A stretch of DNA of 15,908 nucleotides from an uncultured Alphaproteobacteria bacterium (GTDB taxonomy: Bacteria > Pseudomonadota > Alphaproteobacteria > Puniceispirillales > Puniceispirillaceae), in the NCBI GenBank assembly GCA_913042065.1, contig CAJWKB010000019.1, positions 1 through 15,908 of the forward strand, read 5' to 3'. A model generated the notes under the pieces. The model had not been told where the DNA came from. It saw nothing but the letters and a program-made list of their open reading frames with translations, and ran no database searches. Position numbers and translations under genes: made by a program. The number at the start of each line of letters is the position of its first letter. The stretch's first letter is position 1. Positions 1-7,641 of this stretch are shown here, one piece after another.

Positions 1-102
1 GTCCTGATCCAGAATGGCGGCACCGACGGGAAACTTTGAATAGGGTGCATAGGCGCGGCCAATGGCTGCAATCGCTGCCCTGATCAGTGCCTCTTCCGCC
101 AT
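1..102 (-). CDS. cdd: Cytidine deaminase, N-terminal fragment (cut by window edge)
   Basis: Only the first 34 codons lie in the window; the gene continues to the left. The translation starts MAEEALIRAAIAA and contains APYSKFPVGAAI, which is the hallmark N-terminal APYSxFxVGAA segment of homotetrameric cytidine deaminases. The zinc-binding and catalytic motifs (HAE, PCxxC) would lie outside the window and cannot be checked. The family hydrolytically deaminates cytidine and deoxycytidine to uridine and deoxyuridine in the cytoplasm. The ATG at 102 lies two bases beyond the stop of the upstream permease gene, so it is the last visible gene of the nucleoside transport operon. This position supports a role in processing imported pyrimidine nucleosides. 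Confidence 0.88.
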   Translation of the reverse strand, partial: MAEEALIRAAIAAIGRAYAPYSKFPVGAAILDQD

Positions 103-104
103 GC

Positions 105-1079
105 CTATCGCTCCTTGATATAGGGCTCGCCGATGGCACGTGGCGGTATCGCTTTGCCGACAAATCCGGCAAGAAGGATCACTGTCAGCAGATAGGGCAG
201 TGCCAGAATGAGATCGACCGGCGCCTGCCCGATCAGCGGCAGCTCAACCCCCTGAAGCCGTGATGCGACGGCCTCGAGGAACCCGAACAGCAGACAGGCC
301 AGAAGCGCGCCGCGTGGCTGCCATTTGCCGAAGATCATCGCGGCGAGCGCGATATATCCCTTGCCAGCCGTCATCTCGCGGACAAAGCCGCTGCCATGGG
401 CGGTTGATAGATAGGCACCGGCAATTCCGCACAGAACGCCAGCGATTATCAATGCCAGATAACGTGTGTTAGCCACGGAAACACCGGCACTGTCTAAGGC
501 CTCAGGTTTTTCACCCACGGCCCGAAGACGCAGACCAAAACGCGTCCGTGTCAGGATGAAAGCTGTGAATAGCACGGCGGCAAGCGCCACCCAAACAAGA
601 ATATTATGTCCAGAAATTATTTCACGATAAATTGGGCCGATAAGAGGCAGGCTGCCAAGCTGTTCTGCCAGCGGCAGCTCGATCGGTCGAAACCGCTCGG
701 CGCGGGCAAGGTTGGGGGTTTGTCCGCCCTGCTGAAACATCGCGATGCCGATAGTGACGGTCAACCCTGATGCCAGAATGTTGATCGCAAGGCCGCTGAT
801 CACCTGGTTGCCACGCAGCGTGATCGAGGCCAGCCCGTGCAACAGACCCAGCAGCACAGAAACGCCGATTGCCGCTACCAAACCGGCAAGCGCCGAAGAG
901 GTCAGGGCTGCCACTGCGGCAGCGGCAAACGCCGACATTAGCATTTTGCCTTCAAGTGAAATATCGATTATGCCAGATTTTTCCGAGAAGATGCCTGCCA
1001 TCGCACACAGTATCAGTGGCGTTGCCACGCGAAGCGTAGCATCGATGGTGAGCAGAAACTGCAGCCACAAATCAGTCAT
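105..1079 (-). CDS. Nucleoside-type ABC transporter permease, second subunit (BPD_transp_2 family)
   Basis: Very hydrophobic protein of about 324 residues with 8-10 predicted membrane segments. It is one of two inner-membrane channel subunits of a BMP-type nucleoside importer. The segment GIIDISLEGKMLMSA near the N-terminus and the cytoplasmic coupling loop RTRFGLRLRAVGEKPEALDSAG are typical of the COG1079-like permeases paired with BMP proteins (NupQ/YufQ type). The frame is open upstream to 1163, but the ATG at 1079 (MTDLWLQFLL) is preferred. It overlaps the preceding permease gene by 8 bases, whereas the longer version would add an unlikely Trp/Cys-rich stretch read from inside that gene. 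The stop sits two bases before cdd. Substrate class is inferred from the neighbouring genes; exact specificity cannot be seen. Confidence 0.9.
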   Translation of the reverse strand: MTDLWLQFLLTIDATLRVATPLILCAMAGIFSEKSGIIDISLEGKMLMSAFAAAAVAALTSSALAGLVAAIGVSVLLGLLHGLASITLRGNQVISGLAINILASGLTVTIGIAMFQQGGQTPNLARAERFRPIELPLAEQLGSLPLIGPIYREIISGHNILVWVALAAVLFTAFILTRTRFGLRLRAVGEKPEALDSAGVSVANTRYLALIIAGVLCGIAGAYLSTAHGSGFVREMTAGKGYIALAAMIFGKWQPRGALLACLLFGFLEAVASRLQGVELPLIGQAPVDLILALPYLLTVILLAGFVGKAIPPRAIGEPYIKER

Positions 1080-2199
1080 CCAACCCCCCACTGGCGATGC
1101 GTGGTGCCAGCAGCAATCCCAGAAGATGCGCCAATGGTCGGTTGAACATATAGGCAAGCCCACCGGAAAACAGGATGATCAGACCCTGGATCAGTAGAAC
1201 CATCTCCCGCGTGATCGTCGAAAATTCGAAATCGAGCTCAGCGCCACCCTGATAGAGGGCACCAAACAGGAGACTTGCAAGAATGATTCCGACAGGATGG
1301 TTGCGCCCCATCAGCGCAACAGCAATGCCGGTGAAGCCATAGCCAGAGGTAAAGCCGAGAATTGTACGGTGCTGGACACCAAGGATTTCATTGATTGCCA
1401 TCATGCCGGCAAGCCCGCCGGAAATGGCCATCGTGATGATGATGATGGCGCTCACCGGAATGCCAGCATATTCGGCAGCGTCCGTGCTGTGACCCGTCGC
1501 CCGGATGGCATAGCCAAGGCGCGAGCGCCAGATCAACATCCAGACCCCGACACAGGCCAGCAGCGCGACGACAAAGGACAGGTTCAGTGGCGAGCGCGCC
1601 ATCTCCATACCGAGGGCGTTGGCGATATCATGGATGAACGGCAGTTCTGCATTTGGCGAGAAGGATCGTGTTTCAGGCGACATCTGCCCCGGTGCCTTCA
1701 ACCGTCCAGCCAGCAGCCAGACCATGATCGAGGCTGCGAGAAAATTGAACATGATTGTGGTGATGACGATATGGCTGCCCCGCCTAGCCTGCAGATAGCC
1801 CGGAATGGCGCCCCAGACAGCACCAAAACCGGCCGAGGCCATGATCGCCAGCGGCACCAGGACAAGCGCTGGCAGCATGCTGTCGAACATCAGGCAGACC
1901 AGTCCGGCTCCCAGCCCGCCAAGATAGGCCTGCCCCTCGCCACCGATGTTGAACAACATGGCATGAAAGGCGACAGCAACGGCAAGGCCGGTGAAAATGA
2001 AATTTGTTGCGTAATACAGTGTGTAGCCAAGCGAGCCTTTATAGACAAAGGCACCCTTGATCATCACCATCATCGCCTCGAACGGATTCTCACCGATGAC
2101 GGCGACGACGATACCTGAGACGACCAGCGCAGCAAGGACATTGATCAGCGGGATCAATCCAACATCCGCCCAGCGCGGCAAGGCATGAGGCGGGGTCAT
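1072..2199 (-). CDS. Nucleoside-type ABC transporter permease, first subunit (BPD_transp_2 family)
   Basis: Integral membrane protein of 375 residues with about ten hydrophobic segments. The motif MLFNIGGEGQAYLGGLGA about 90 residues in is diagnostic for the COG4603-type permeases (NupP/YufP) that pair with BMP-family binding proteins. A cytoplasmic coupling loop follows later, around WRSRLGYAIRATGHSTDAAEYAG. It should form a heterodimeric channel with the downstream permease and be driven by the upstream ATPase. The ATG overlaps the ATPase stop as ATGA (2196-2199), and its own stop lies 8 bases inside the next gene, so the three genes are probably translationally coupled. No truncation or odd feature is seen. 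Confidence 0.92.
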   Translation of the reverse strand: MTPPHALPRWADVGLIPLINVLAALVVSGIVVAVIGENPFEAMMVMIKGAFVYKGSLGYTLYYATNFIFTGLAVAVAFHAMLFNIGGEGQAYLGGLGAGLVCLMFDSMLPALVLVPLAIMASAGFGAVWGAIPGYLQARRGSHIVITTIMFNFLAASIMVWLLAGRLKAPGQMSPETRSFSPNAELPFIHDIANALGMEMARSPLNLSFVVALLACVGVWMLIWRSRLGYAIRATGHSTDAAEYAGIPVSAIIIITMAISGGLAGMMAINEILGVQHRTILGFTSGYGFTGIAVALMGRNHPVGIILASLLFGALYQGGAELDFEFSTITREMVLLIQGLIILFSGGLAYMFNRPLAHLLGLLLAPRIASGGLDD

Positions 2200-3794
2200 G
2201 ATTTGGCTCCCATCTGTGATGTGGTCACGCCATCGTCGGCACCAATGCCAGCCATCATTAGGCCAAGCTTTTGCTCGTCAGCCTCATTACGCGCCAGCTC
2301 GCCAACAATCTGGCCATTATTCATCACCAGAATTCGATCAGACAAGCTCATGATCTCGTCAAGCTCAACCGAAACCAGAAGAATCGCGCAGCCCCTATTG
2401 CGCAGGGCAATCAACTGTTTGTGGATGAACTCGATCGCGCCGATATCGACGCCACGTGTTGGCTGGCCGACCAGAAGTAGTTTTGGCTGCGTGGAAATCT
2501 CGCGTGCCAGAACGATCTTCTGTTGATTGCCACCGGAAAAATTGGCGCTTGCCAGTTTGGGAAGCGGTGGGCGAATGTCAAAATCCTGCATCCGGTCGGC
2601 ACAATTTGTCTCAAGTTCCGACGGGCTTAACCACCATCCCCCGTTTTGCTCATCGCCGCTGCTATAGCCAAGAATCATCGATTCAGCTGCTGAGAAGGGC
2701 AGGATGATCCCGCATTTGTGGCGGTCCTCGGGGACGTGGGCCACCCCAAGACTGCGCAGCTGTGCCGGATCGGACGGCTGTTGTGAGGTGATCTCGCTTG
2801 TGCCCACTCGAAAAGAACCACCAGTTGGCGCGGTGATTCCAGAGAGCACATCTAGCAATTCGGATTGCCCATTGCCCGAAACCCCGGCAATGCCGACAAT
2901 CTCACCTTCCTGCAGCGTCAGGGAAATGTCCTTCAGCTGATCAATGCCATTTGCTGTGGTCAGACATAGGTTCTGTGCCTGCAGAACAGGCACACCTGGC
3001 TTTGCCAGCGTGTGATCGACCTCCAGCAGTACCTTGCGGCCAACCATCAATTCGGCCAGCTCGGCTGGAGATGTCTGGGCGGTTTCTAGATGCGCCACCA
3101 TCTCGCCGCCACGCATAACCGAAACATCATCGGTAATTGCCATAATTTCTTTCAGCTTATGGGTGATCAGCAGGATTGTGACACCCTGTTCGCGCAGCGC
3201 GCGCAGGATCTCGAAAAGCTGTTCGGTTTCCTGTGGGGTCAGGACACCTGTAGGTTCGTCGAGGATCAGAATTTCAGCACCGCGGAAGAGCGCTTTCAGA
3301 ATCTCGACGCGTTGTTGCAGACCGACAGGCAGATTTTCGACAATCATGTCGGGATCCACCGCCAGACCAAAATCCTCGGATAGTTTGCTCAATGCGCTTC
3401 GGGCTTTCTGGGCGCCGGCTTCAACGCTCAGGCTGCCCTCATGGCCGAGCATGACATTTTCCAGAACGGTAAAATTGGGCACCAGCATGAAATGCTGATG
3501 AACCATACCGATTCCTTTTAAAATGGCATCGGCCGAATTACGAATTGTAGTGATTTCTCCATTGATGCTAATCAGTCCGCTATCGGCGGCGTAGAATCCA
3601 TAGAGAATGCTGACAAGGGTGGATTTTCCAGCGCCATTTTCCCCGATGATACCGTGAATATGGCCAGACACGACCTCCAGGTTGACGTCCCTGTTTGCAT
3701 GAACGTCACCGAAACTCTTATTAATAGCGGATAATTCAATAGCCAACGGCGGGGTTGAGTCACCGTTGGCCATTTGTGACGAATGGGTCATCAC
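2196..3794 (-). CDS. Double-domain ABC transporter ATPase of a BMP-type nucleoside importer
   Basis: A 532-residue protein with two fused nucleotide-binding domains, the architecture of COG3845 (NupO/YufO) and RbsA-like ATPases. Domain 1 has a canonical Walker A (GENGAGKST, residues 51-59), Q-loop Q100, signature LPVGLQQRVE (about 155-164), Walker B ILILDEP (175-181) and switch H212. Domain 2 has a degenerate Walker A, GVSGNGQSE (304-312), where Lys is replaced by Gln. It also has the signature FSGGNQQ (419-425) and a degenerate Walker B, LLLVGQPTRGVD, where the usual DE is GQ. Such asymmetry is known in this family and is not decay. The start is uncertain: GTG at 3794 is followed at once by ATG at 3791, and neither has a convincing ribosome binding site. 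It lies 21 bases after the BMP gene and overlaps the permease gene by 4. Confidence 0.93.
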   Translation of the reverse strand: MMTHSSQMANGDSTPPLAIELSAINKSFGDVHANRDVNLEVVSGHIHGIIGENGAGKSTLVSILYGFYAADSGLISINGEITTIRNSADAILKGIGMVHQHFMLVPNFTVLENVMLGHEGSLSVEAGAQKARSALSKLSEDFGLAVDPDMIVENLPVGLQQRVEILKALFRGAEILILDEPTGVLTPQETEQLFEILRALREQGVTILLITHKLKEIMAITDDVSVMRGGEMVAHLETAQTSPAELAELMVGRKVLLEVDHTLAKPGVPVLQAQNLCLTTANGIDQLKDISLTLQEGEIVGIAGVSGNGQSELLDVLSGITAPTGGSFRVGTSEITSQQPSDPAQLRSLGVAHVPEDRHKCGIILPFSAAESMILGYSSGDEQNGGWWLSPSELETNCADRMQDFDIRPPLPKLASANFSGGNQQKIVLAREISTQPKLLLVGQPTRGVDIGAIEFIHKQLIALRNRGCAILLVSVELDEIMSLSDRILVMNNGQIVGELARNEADEQKLGLMMAGIGADDGVTTSQMGAKS

Positions 3795-3815
3795 GTGATT
3801 ACAGGGGATGAAGCC

Positions 3816-4817
3816 TTAGTATGGGCAGCTCTCATCACTGAAATAATCATGAACTTTCACCTTGCCCGAGATGATGTCGGCCCGTGCTGACTCAATGGCA
3901 GCCTTCATGTCGTCGGTGACAAGACTCGCATTGTTCTCGTCAAGCGCCCAGTCGACGCCGCCCTCGGCAAGTCCGAGAACATGGACACCGGCCGAGAAAT
4001 TGCCATTCTTGACATCCATGAAGGTCTCATAGGCAGCAACATCAACGCGCTTGAGCATTGAAGTCAGAACGCTGCCAGGTGCCATGCCGTTCTGGTTCGA
4101 GTCAACGCCGATGGCCAGTTTGCCGGCATCAGCCGCCGCCTGAATCACACCAGCACCTGTTCCGCCGGCTGCGTGGTATACAACATCTGCACCGCGATCG
4201 ATCTGCGACTGGGTGAGCTCGGCACCTTTGGCTGGATCATTCCATGCGGACGGGGTTGTGCCGGTCATGTTTTGATATACTTCCGCGTTGGCGTTGACCG
4301 ATTTTACACCGCCGACATAGCCACAGCCAAACCGACGAATCAGGCCAATATCCATGCCTCCGACAAAACCAACCTTACCTGTCTTTGATGCTTTCGCTGC
4401 GGCAACGCCAACAATGTAGCTGCCCTCATGTTCCTTGAAGGCGTATTGGCGTAAATTTGGAGCGTCAAGCCACGAAACATCAATTATTGAGAATTTCGTG
4501 TCAGGAAATTCTGCGGAAACTTTTGAGATAGCATCTGCCTGAGCAAAGCCTACACCCAGAACAATGGTGGCACCACGTTCTGCCATGCGGCGCATTGCCT
4601 GCTCGCGCTGGGTTTCGTTGGTGACCTCAAATTCCATCACCTCGATTCCGGTTTCGTCGGTGAATTTCTTCACCCCATTATACACACCCTCATTGAAGGA
4701 TTTGTCAAACTTGCCGCCCATGTCGTAGATAACAGCGGGCTTCATGTCTGCGGCAACAGCCGTTGTGCTGACAGCTATTGCAGCTGCAGCGATCATAGTT
4801 TTGATACGCATCATCAT
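3816..4817 (-). CDS. BMP-family periplasmic nucleoside-binding protein
   Basis: A 333-residue substrate-binding protein of the Bmp/PnrA/Med family, which binds purine and other nucleosides for ABC import. It begins with a Sec signal peptide (residues 1 to about 22; hydrophobic AAAAIAVSTTAVAA, cleavage likely after AVA). There is no lipobox cysteine, so it should be a free periplasmic protein. The mature N-terminus has the family segment DMGGKFDKSFNEGVYNG, and later VDSNQNGMAPGSVLTSML and GLAEGGVDWALDE match the ligand-binding core. Two cysteines (in FGCGYVGG and near the C-terminus, ESCPY) could form a disulfide; I recall both as common in alphaproteobacterial members. Three tandem ATG codons start the gene. 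GGGAG ahead of them suits the second or third ATG best. It lies 9 bases after the oxygenase stop. Confidence 0.94.
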   Translation of the reverse strand: MMMRIKTMIAAAAIAVSTTAVAADMKPAVIYDMGGKFDKSFNEGVYNGVKKFTDETGIEVMEFEVTNETQREQAMRRMAERGATIVLGVGFAQADAISKVSAEFPDTKFSIIDVSWLDAPNLRQYAFKEHEGSYIVGVAAAKASKTGKVGFVGGMDIGLIRRFGCGYVGGVKSVNANAEVYQNMTGTTPSAWNDPAKGAELTQSQIDRGADVVYHAAGGTGAGVIQAAADAGKLAIGVDSNQNGMAPGSVLTSMLKRVDVAAYETFMDVKNGNFSAGVHVLGLAEGGVDWALDENNASLVTDDMKAAIESARADIISGKVKVHDYFSDESCPY

Positions 4818-4826
4818 TTACTCCCT

Positions 4827-5672
4827 TTATGACGCAGTCTTCGGTTTCAGGCCAATTTCTTTCAGTCGTTCTTGAAGATAATCATCGGCCGTTGTGCCCG
4901 GTTTCAGTAACACCTCGGGCCGCGGATGCAAAAACATCGGCATAGAGTAGCGCGATTGGTTCTGCTTGGCATCTGGATTTATTACCCGATGCGTTGTTGA
5001 TGGGTAATAATTGTCGCTGGCCATTGCCAGCATATCACCATTGTTAATAGTAATCATGCCGGCGTCACAGGCAATATCATGCCATTTGCCAGCTGCATCC
5101 TTTGCCTGCAGGCCGGGTTTGGACCCGGACAGCAGCAGGGTGATCAGATTTATATCCTCATGCGCCGCTGCCCGGATCGCGTCGGGTTCAGCATCTTCAA
5201 CAGGTGGATAATGCAGAATGCGAAGCAGGCTCTGGTTGCTGTCCGCCATCATCTCATCGAGCGGCAGGGAAAATTCTCCACGTATGTCTTCTGGTGTTTC
5301 TCTCTGGATCCAGGACAGCAACTCCACCCCCAGCGCCTGAAGGTCGGCATAAATGGCCTCGGTCGCCGCGCTGAGCGCGTCTGGAAGGGGTGAATTCGGG
5401 TAGATGTGAAAGAATTCCTTCAGGTCCTTTGTAGTTGAATCCTTAGCATTTTCCGAGCGAAAGGCGAAATAGCCGTCATGGCGCGGTGGTTGCACCGCAT
5501 AGATGAATTTATCCTCGCTAGCAAAAAAATGACCCCATCTGTCATAGATATCGGCAATTCGGTCTGCCGAAATGGGATGGTTGGCCAGAACGGCGAATCC
5601 AGTGTCCCGCAGCGATCTGTGCAGGTAGGCACTGGCGGCGGGATCCTTATAATCAACAGTCTCAACATTCAT
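4827..5672 (-). CDS. 2-oxoglutarate/Fe(II)-dependent oxygenase, isopenicillin-N-synthase-like family
   Basis: A 281-residue cytoplasmic protein with the double-stranded beta-helix signature of COG3491. Iron ligands H171 and D173 (AAHEDINLITLL) and H228 (TTHRVINP), plus the 2-oxoglutarate contact R241-x-S243 (RYSMPMFLHPRP), are all present, so it should be active. The N-terminal non-haem dioxygenase region is recognisable (RDTGFAVLANHPIS; KEFFHIYP). Family members hydroxylate or oxidise small molecules; the name does not imply penicillin synthesis. It sits between the nucleoside hydrolase gene (3-base gap) and the BMP gene (9-base gap), so its substrate is probably a nucleoside, a nucleobase or a pentose derivative. 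Fungal thymine 7-hydroxylase and the deoxyuridine 2'-hydroxylase activity are precedents in the wider superfamily. The exact reaction is unknown. The start is the ATG at 5672, with AGAAAGG upstream. Confidence 0.9.
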   Translation of the reverse strand: MNVETVDYKDPAASAYLHRSLRDTGFAVLANHPISADRIADIYDRWGHFFASEDKFIYAVQPPRHDGYFAFRSENAKDSTTKDLKEFFHIYPNSPLPDALSAATEAIYADLQALGVELLSWIQRETPEDIRGEFSLPLDEMMADSNQSLLRILHYPPVEDAEPDAIRAAAHEDINLITLLLSGSKPGLQAKDAAGKWHDIACDAGMITINNGDMLAMASDNYYPSTTHRVINPDAKQNQSRYSMPMFLHPRPEVLLKPGTTADDYLQERLKEIGLKPKTAS

Positions 5673-5675
5673 CGT

Positions 5676-6626
5676 CTAACCAGCCTTTCTCATCTCAAAA
5701 ATGCTATCGGCATTCGCAACAAGCCCCAGGAATTTTTCCCGCGCGGCCACATTATCGACGCTTGTGGCAACCTTGACTGGACGCCGACCTTTTCCCTCAT
5801 ATAATCTGGTGCGTCCAATCTCCTCACCTTTGCATACCACCGCCATCGGTACCACCTCAAAGCCAAACAGATGTGCGTCGGTGGTGGCTAGAATGGCCGA
5901 GGGATCATGCATGAAACAGGATCTGATACCGGTTTTGCTCTGATGAAAATCAAAATAGAAATTGGCCGCTTCGCTTAGAAATCCGCCGATGTATGGCGAT
6001 TCACTTGCAAGAAACGCAAAATCATCCGGCGTACACTGGGTGCGTTCGGTAACATCGAGTCCAATCATTGTTAGATCCCAATTTGCCGCAAAAACCTGGT
6101 CCGCAGCGTCTGGGTCATTCCAAATATTAGCCTCAGCGCAGTCAGAAACATTGCCATGATATGCATATGAGCCACCCATGATGACAATAGATTTAACATT
6201 CCTCACTATATTCGGATCGAGTTGCAACGCCCTTGCAAGGTTAGTTAGTGGACCAACAGCACAAATAGTAATTTCGCCGGGCGCTGCAGCGCAGCTCTCG
6301 CATAGGAATTGTGCTGCCGAGCGAGTGTCAGCAACACCTTTGGGTGTGGCTGCGGGGATCGTGCCAAACCCTTCTGTGCCATGTACAAAATCTGCTGGTG
6401 GTTCGGGTGCGCGAATCAGCGGCACAAGCTCACCAGGCGCGACGATTGTTTTATAATGTGCCATTTCGGCCAGTCGCAAGGCGTTTCTTGTTGCTTTGTG
6501 TGTGGTCACATTGCCGAAGATGCTCGTCAAGCCAATAACGTCAATTCGTTGGTCTGCAAAGGCCATGTGAATTGCCATCGCATCATCAATTCCGGGATCG
6601 GTGTCGATTATAATTTTATGTTGCAT
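5676..6626 (-). CDS. Inosine/uridine-preferring nucleoside hydrolase (IUNH family)
   Basis: A 316-residue enzyme of the usual family length. It hydrolyses the N-glycosidic bond of ribonucleosides to give a free base and ribose. The N-terminal DTDPGIDD motif (residues 8-15) provides the calcium ligands D10 and D15. EANIWNDPDAA (165-175) carries the ribose-binding Glu and Asn, and FMHDPSAI supplies H240 and the second calcium Asp D241. These are the catalytic and metal residues of the family, and none is missing. No signal peptide is seen, so it acts in the cytoplasm on imported nucleosides. It starts 18 bases after the kinase stop and ends 3 bases before the oxygenase start. Base preference (purine, pyrimidine or broad) cannot be read from sequence alone. 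His at 240 matches the inosine/uridine-type enzymes. Confidence 0.93.
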   Translation of the reverse strand: MQHKIIIDTDPGIDDAMAIHMAFADQRIDVIGLTSIFGNVTTHKATRNALRLAEMAHYKTIVAPGELVPLIRAPEPPADFVHGTEGFGTIPAATPKGVADTRSAAQFLCESCAAAPGEITICAVGPLTNLARALQLDPNIVRNVKSIVIMGGSYAYHGNVSDCAEANIWNDPDAADQVFAANWDLTMIGLDVTERTQCTPDDFAFLASESPYIGGFLSEAANFYFDFHQSKTGIRSCFMHDPSAILATTDAHLFGFEVVPMAVVCKGEEIGRTRLYEGKGRRPVKVATSVDNVAAREKFLGLVANADSIFEMRKAG

Positions 6627-6644
6627 GAAATTCCAACCTAGCTG

Positions 6645-7517
6645 TCAATGAGTTTCAGCGAAAGCTAGTACATTTGCGCGCAAGGGGGTGGCTGTTGCTG
6701 CACCTGCCTTGGTGACCTGCATCGCGGCCGCAGCGCTCGCTAGGCGGAGTGTTGTCTTAACTCTCTCGCCGGCGGCAATTCCGGCAAGGAAATAACCGAA
6801 AAAGCAGTCACCCGCACCGGTTGTGTCCACTGGTTCAATGGTAAATGCGGGCTGATGAGCCTGTCCTTCCAAGCCAAAGTAGAAGGCCCCTGCACTGCCA
6901 CGCGTGATCACAAGGTGTGCGAGGTCAAGCTCCTCTGGCTTTTTACCGCTCGCTGCGGCAAGCGCCGCTGCCTCACCTTCATTGATGATTAACAAATCGC
7001 AATGCGGCAGAAGCGCCAATGCAACATGTGCCTCAAAGGGCGCAGCGCTGTAGGCAACTTTCAACCCCCTCGCCTTTGCAGCTTTGGCAAATTCAAGGGT
7101 GCCATTAGTTTCGTTCTGCAACAACACCCAATCCACTGGTTCAGCACCATTGAGTGCGGATAGTGCCTGGTTAATGTCAATCGCGCGATTGGCACCCGGA
7201 TGAAGAAGAATCTGATTCTCGCCCTCCTCATTGACGGTGACGATGGCATGTCCGGTTGGCAATTGACTTTCCTGAACAAAAGTCATGTCGACGCCGTATT
7301 GTGCCATTGTAGTAAAAAGCCAACCATCGTTTGGGTTAGCTGCGCCGATATGGCAGATTTTTGCACCAGCTGCTGCAACCGCAATGGATTGGTTTGCCCC
7401 CTTACCACCCAATGCCTGCATAAAGGAAGAGGCGGTAAGCGTTTCCCCCGCTGCGGGGAAGTGTGATACTGTGTAGACCAAGTCAATATTGATCGATCCG
7501 AGGTTAAATATAGCCAT
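6645..7517 (-). CDS. Ribokinase-like PfkB family kinase
   Basis: First gene of the operon, 290 residues from the ATG at 7517. It has the ribokinase fold signatures: GSINIDLVY at the N-terminus, the sugar-binding GGKGANQS (about 38-44), NEGEAAAL (about 179-186) and the C-terminal phosphotransfer motif DTTGAGDCFFGYF with catalytic base D237 and anion hole GAG (234-236). The likely reaction is ATP-dependent phosphorylation of ribose to ribose 5-phosphate. That would complete the pathway with the adjacent nucleoside hydrolase. A direct nucleoside kinase activity is an alternative. A GTG at 7532 in the same frame would add five residues, but the ATG has GAAGG eight bases upstream and matches the family start, so it is preferred. 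Confidence 0.88.
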   Translation of the reverse strand: MAIFNLGSINIDLVYTVSHFPAAGETLTASSFMQALGGKGANQSIAVAAAGAKICHIGAANPNDGWLFTTMAQYGVDMTFVQESQLPTGHAIVTVNEEGENQILLHPGANRAIDINQALSALNGAEPVDWVLLQNETNGTLEFAKAAKARGLKVAYSAAPFEAHVALALLPHCDLLIINEGEAAALAAASGKKPEELDLAHLVITRGSAGAFYFGLEGQAHQPAFTIEPVDTTGAGDCFFGYFLAGIAAGERVKTTLRLASAAAAMQVTKAGAATATPLRANVLAFAETH

Positions 7518-7562
7518 GGTTTGCGCCTTCACTACCCAGAGGCAAGGAAATATTTAATCCTA

Positions 7563-7626
7563 AGAATAGCCCCTGTTTGTAGGTCCGTCCAAACCTTTTA
7601 AATGCGGACATGTAAAGGCTGAACAA
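7563..7626 (-). promoter_or_regulatory. Candidate promoter region of the nucleoside operon
   Basis: On the minus strand two weak sigma70-like arrangements precede the kinase gene. The nearer is TTGGAC (7592-7587), an 18-base spacer and TATTCT (7568-7563), giving a leader of about 40 bases. The farther is TTGTTC (7626-7621), an 18-base spacer and TTTAAA (7602-7597). A short inverted repeat GTCCG/CGGAC (7583-7587 and 7605-7609, centres 22 bases apart) overlaps both and could be half-sites for a repressor. All matches are imperfect, and this is inference from position and pattern only. Confidence 0.25.
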
Positions 7627-7641
7627 ACACTATTTGGAATT

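Noticed and set aside
1080..1163. Upstream extension of the second permease to an earlier start
   Set aside because: The added residues (Trp, Cys and His-rich) come from inside the preceding permease gene; the ATG at 1079 gives the usual short overlap and a normal N-terminus.
1297..2118. Long plus-strand open frame (273 codons) opposite the first permease
   Set aside because: It is antisense to a well-recognised membrane protein gene, has an odd His/Asp/Gln-rich composition and no recognisable domain, and is a shadow of the permease codon pattern.
2196..3794. Loss of the Walker A lysine and Walker B Asp-Glu in the second ATPase half as a sign of decay
   Set aside because: This degeneracy is usual for the second domain of RbsA/NupO-type double ATPases; the first domain is fully canonical.
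4827..5672. Possible beta-lactam biosynthesis gene because of the isopenicillin N synthase family name
   Set aside because: No ACV synthetase, epimerase or other beta-lactam genes are nearby; the neighbours are nucleoside transport and salvage genes, and the family is functionally broad.
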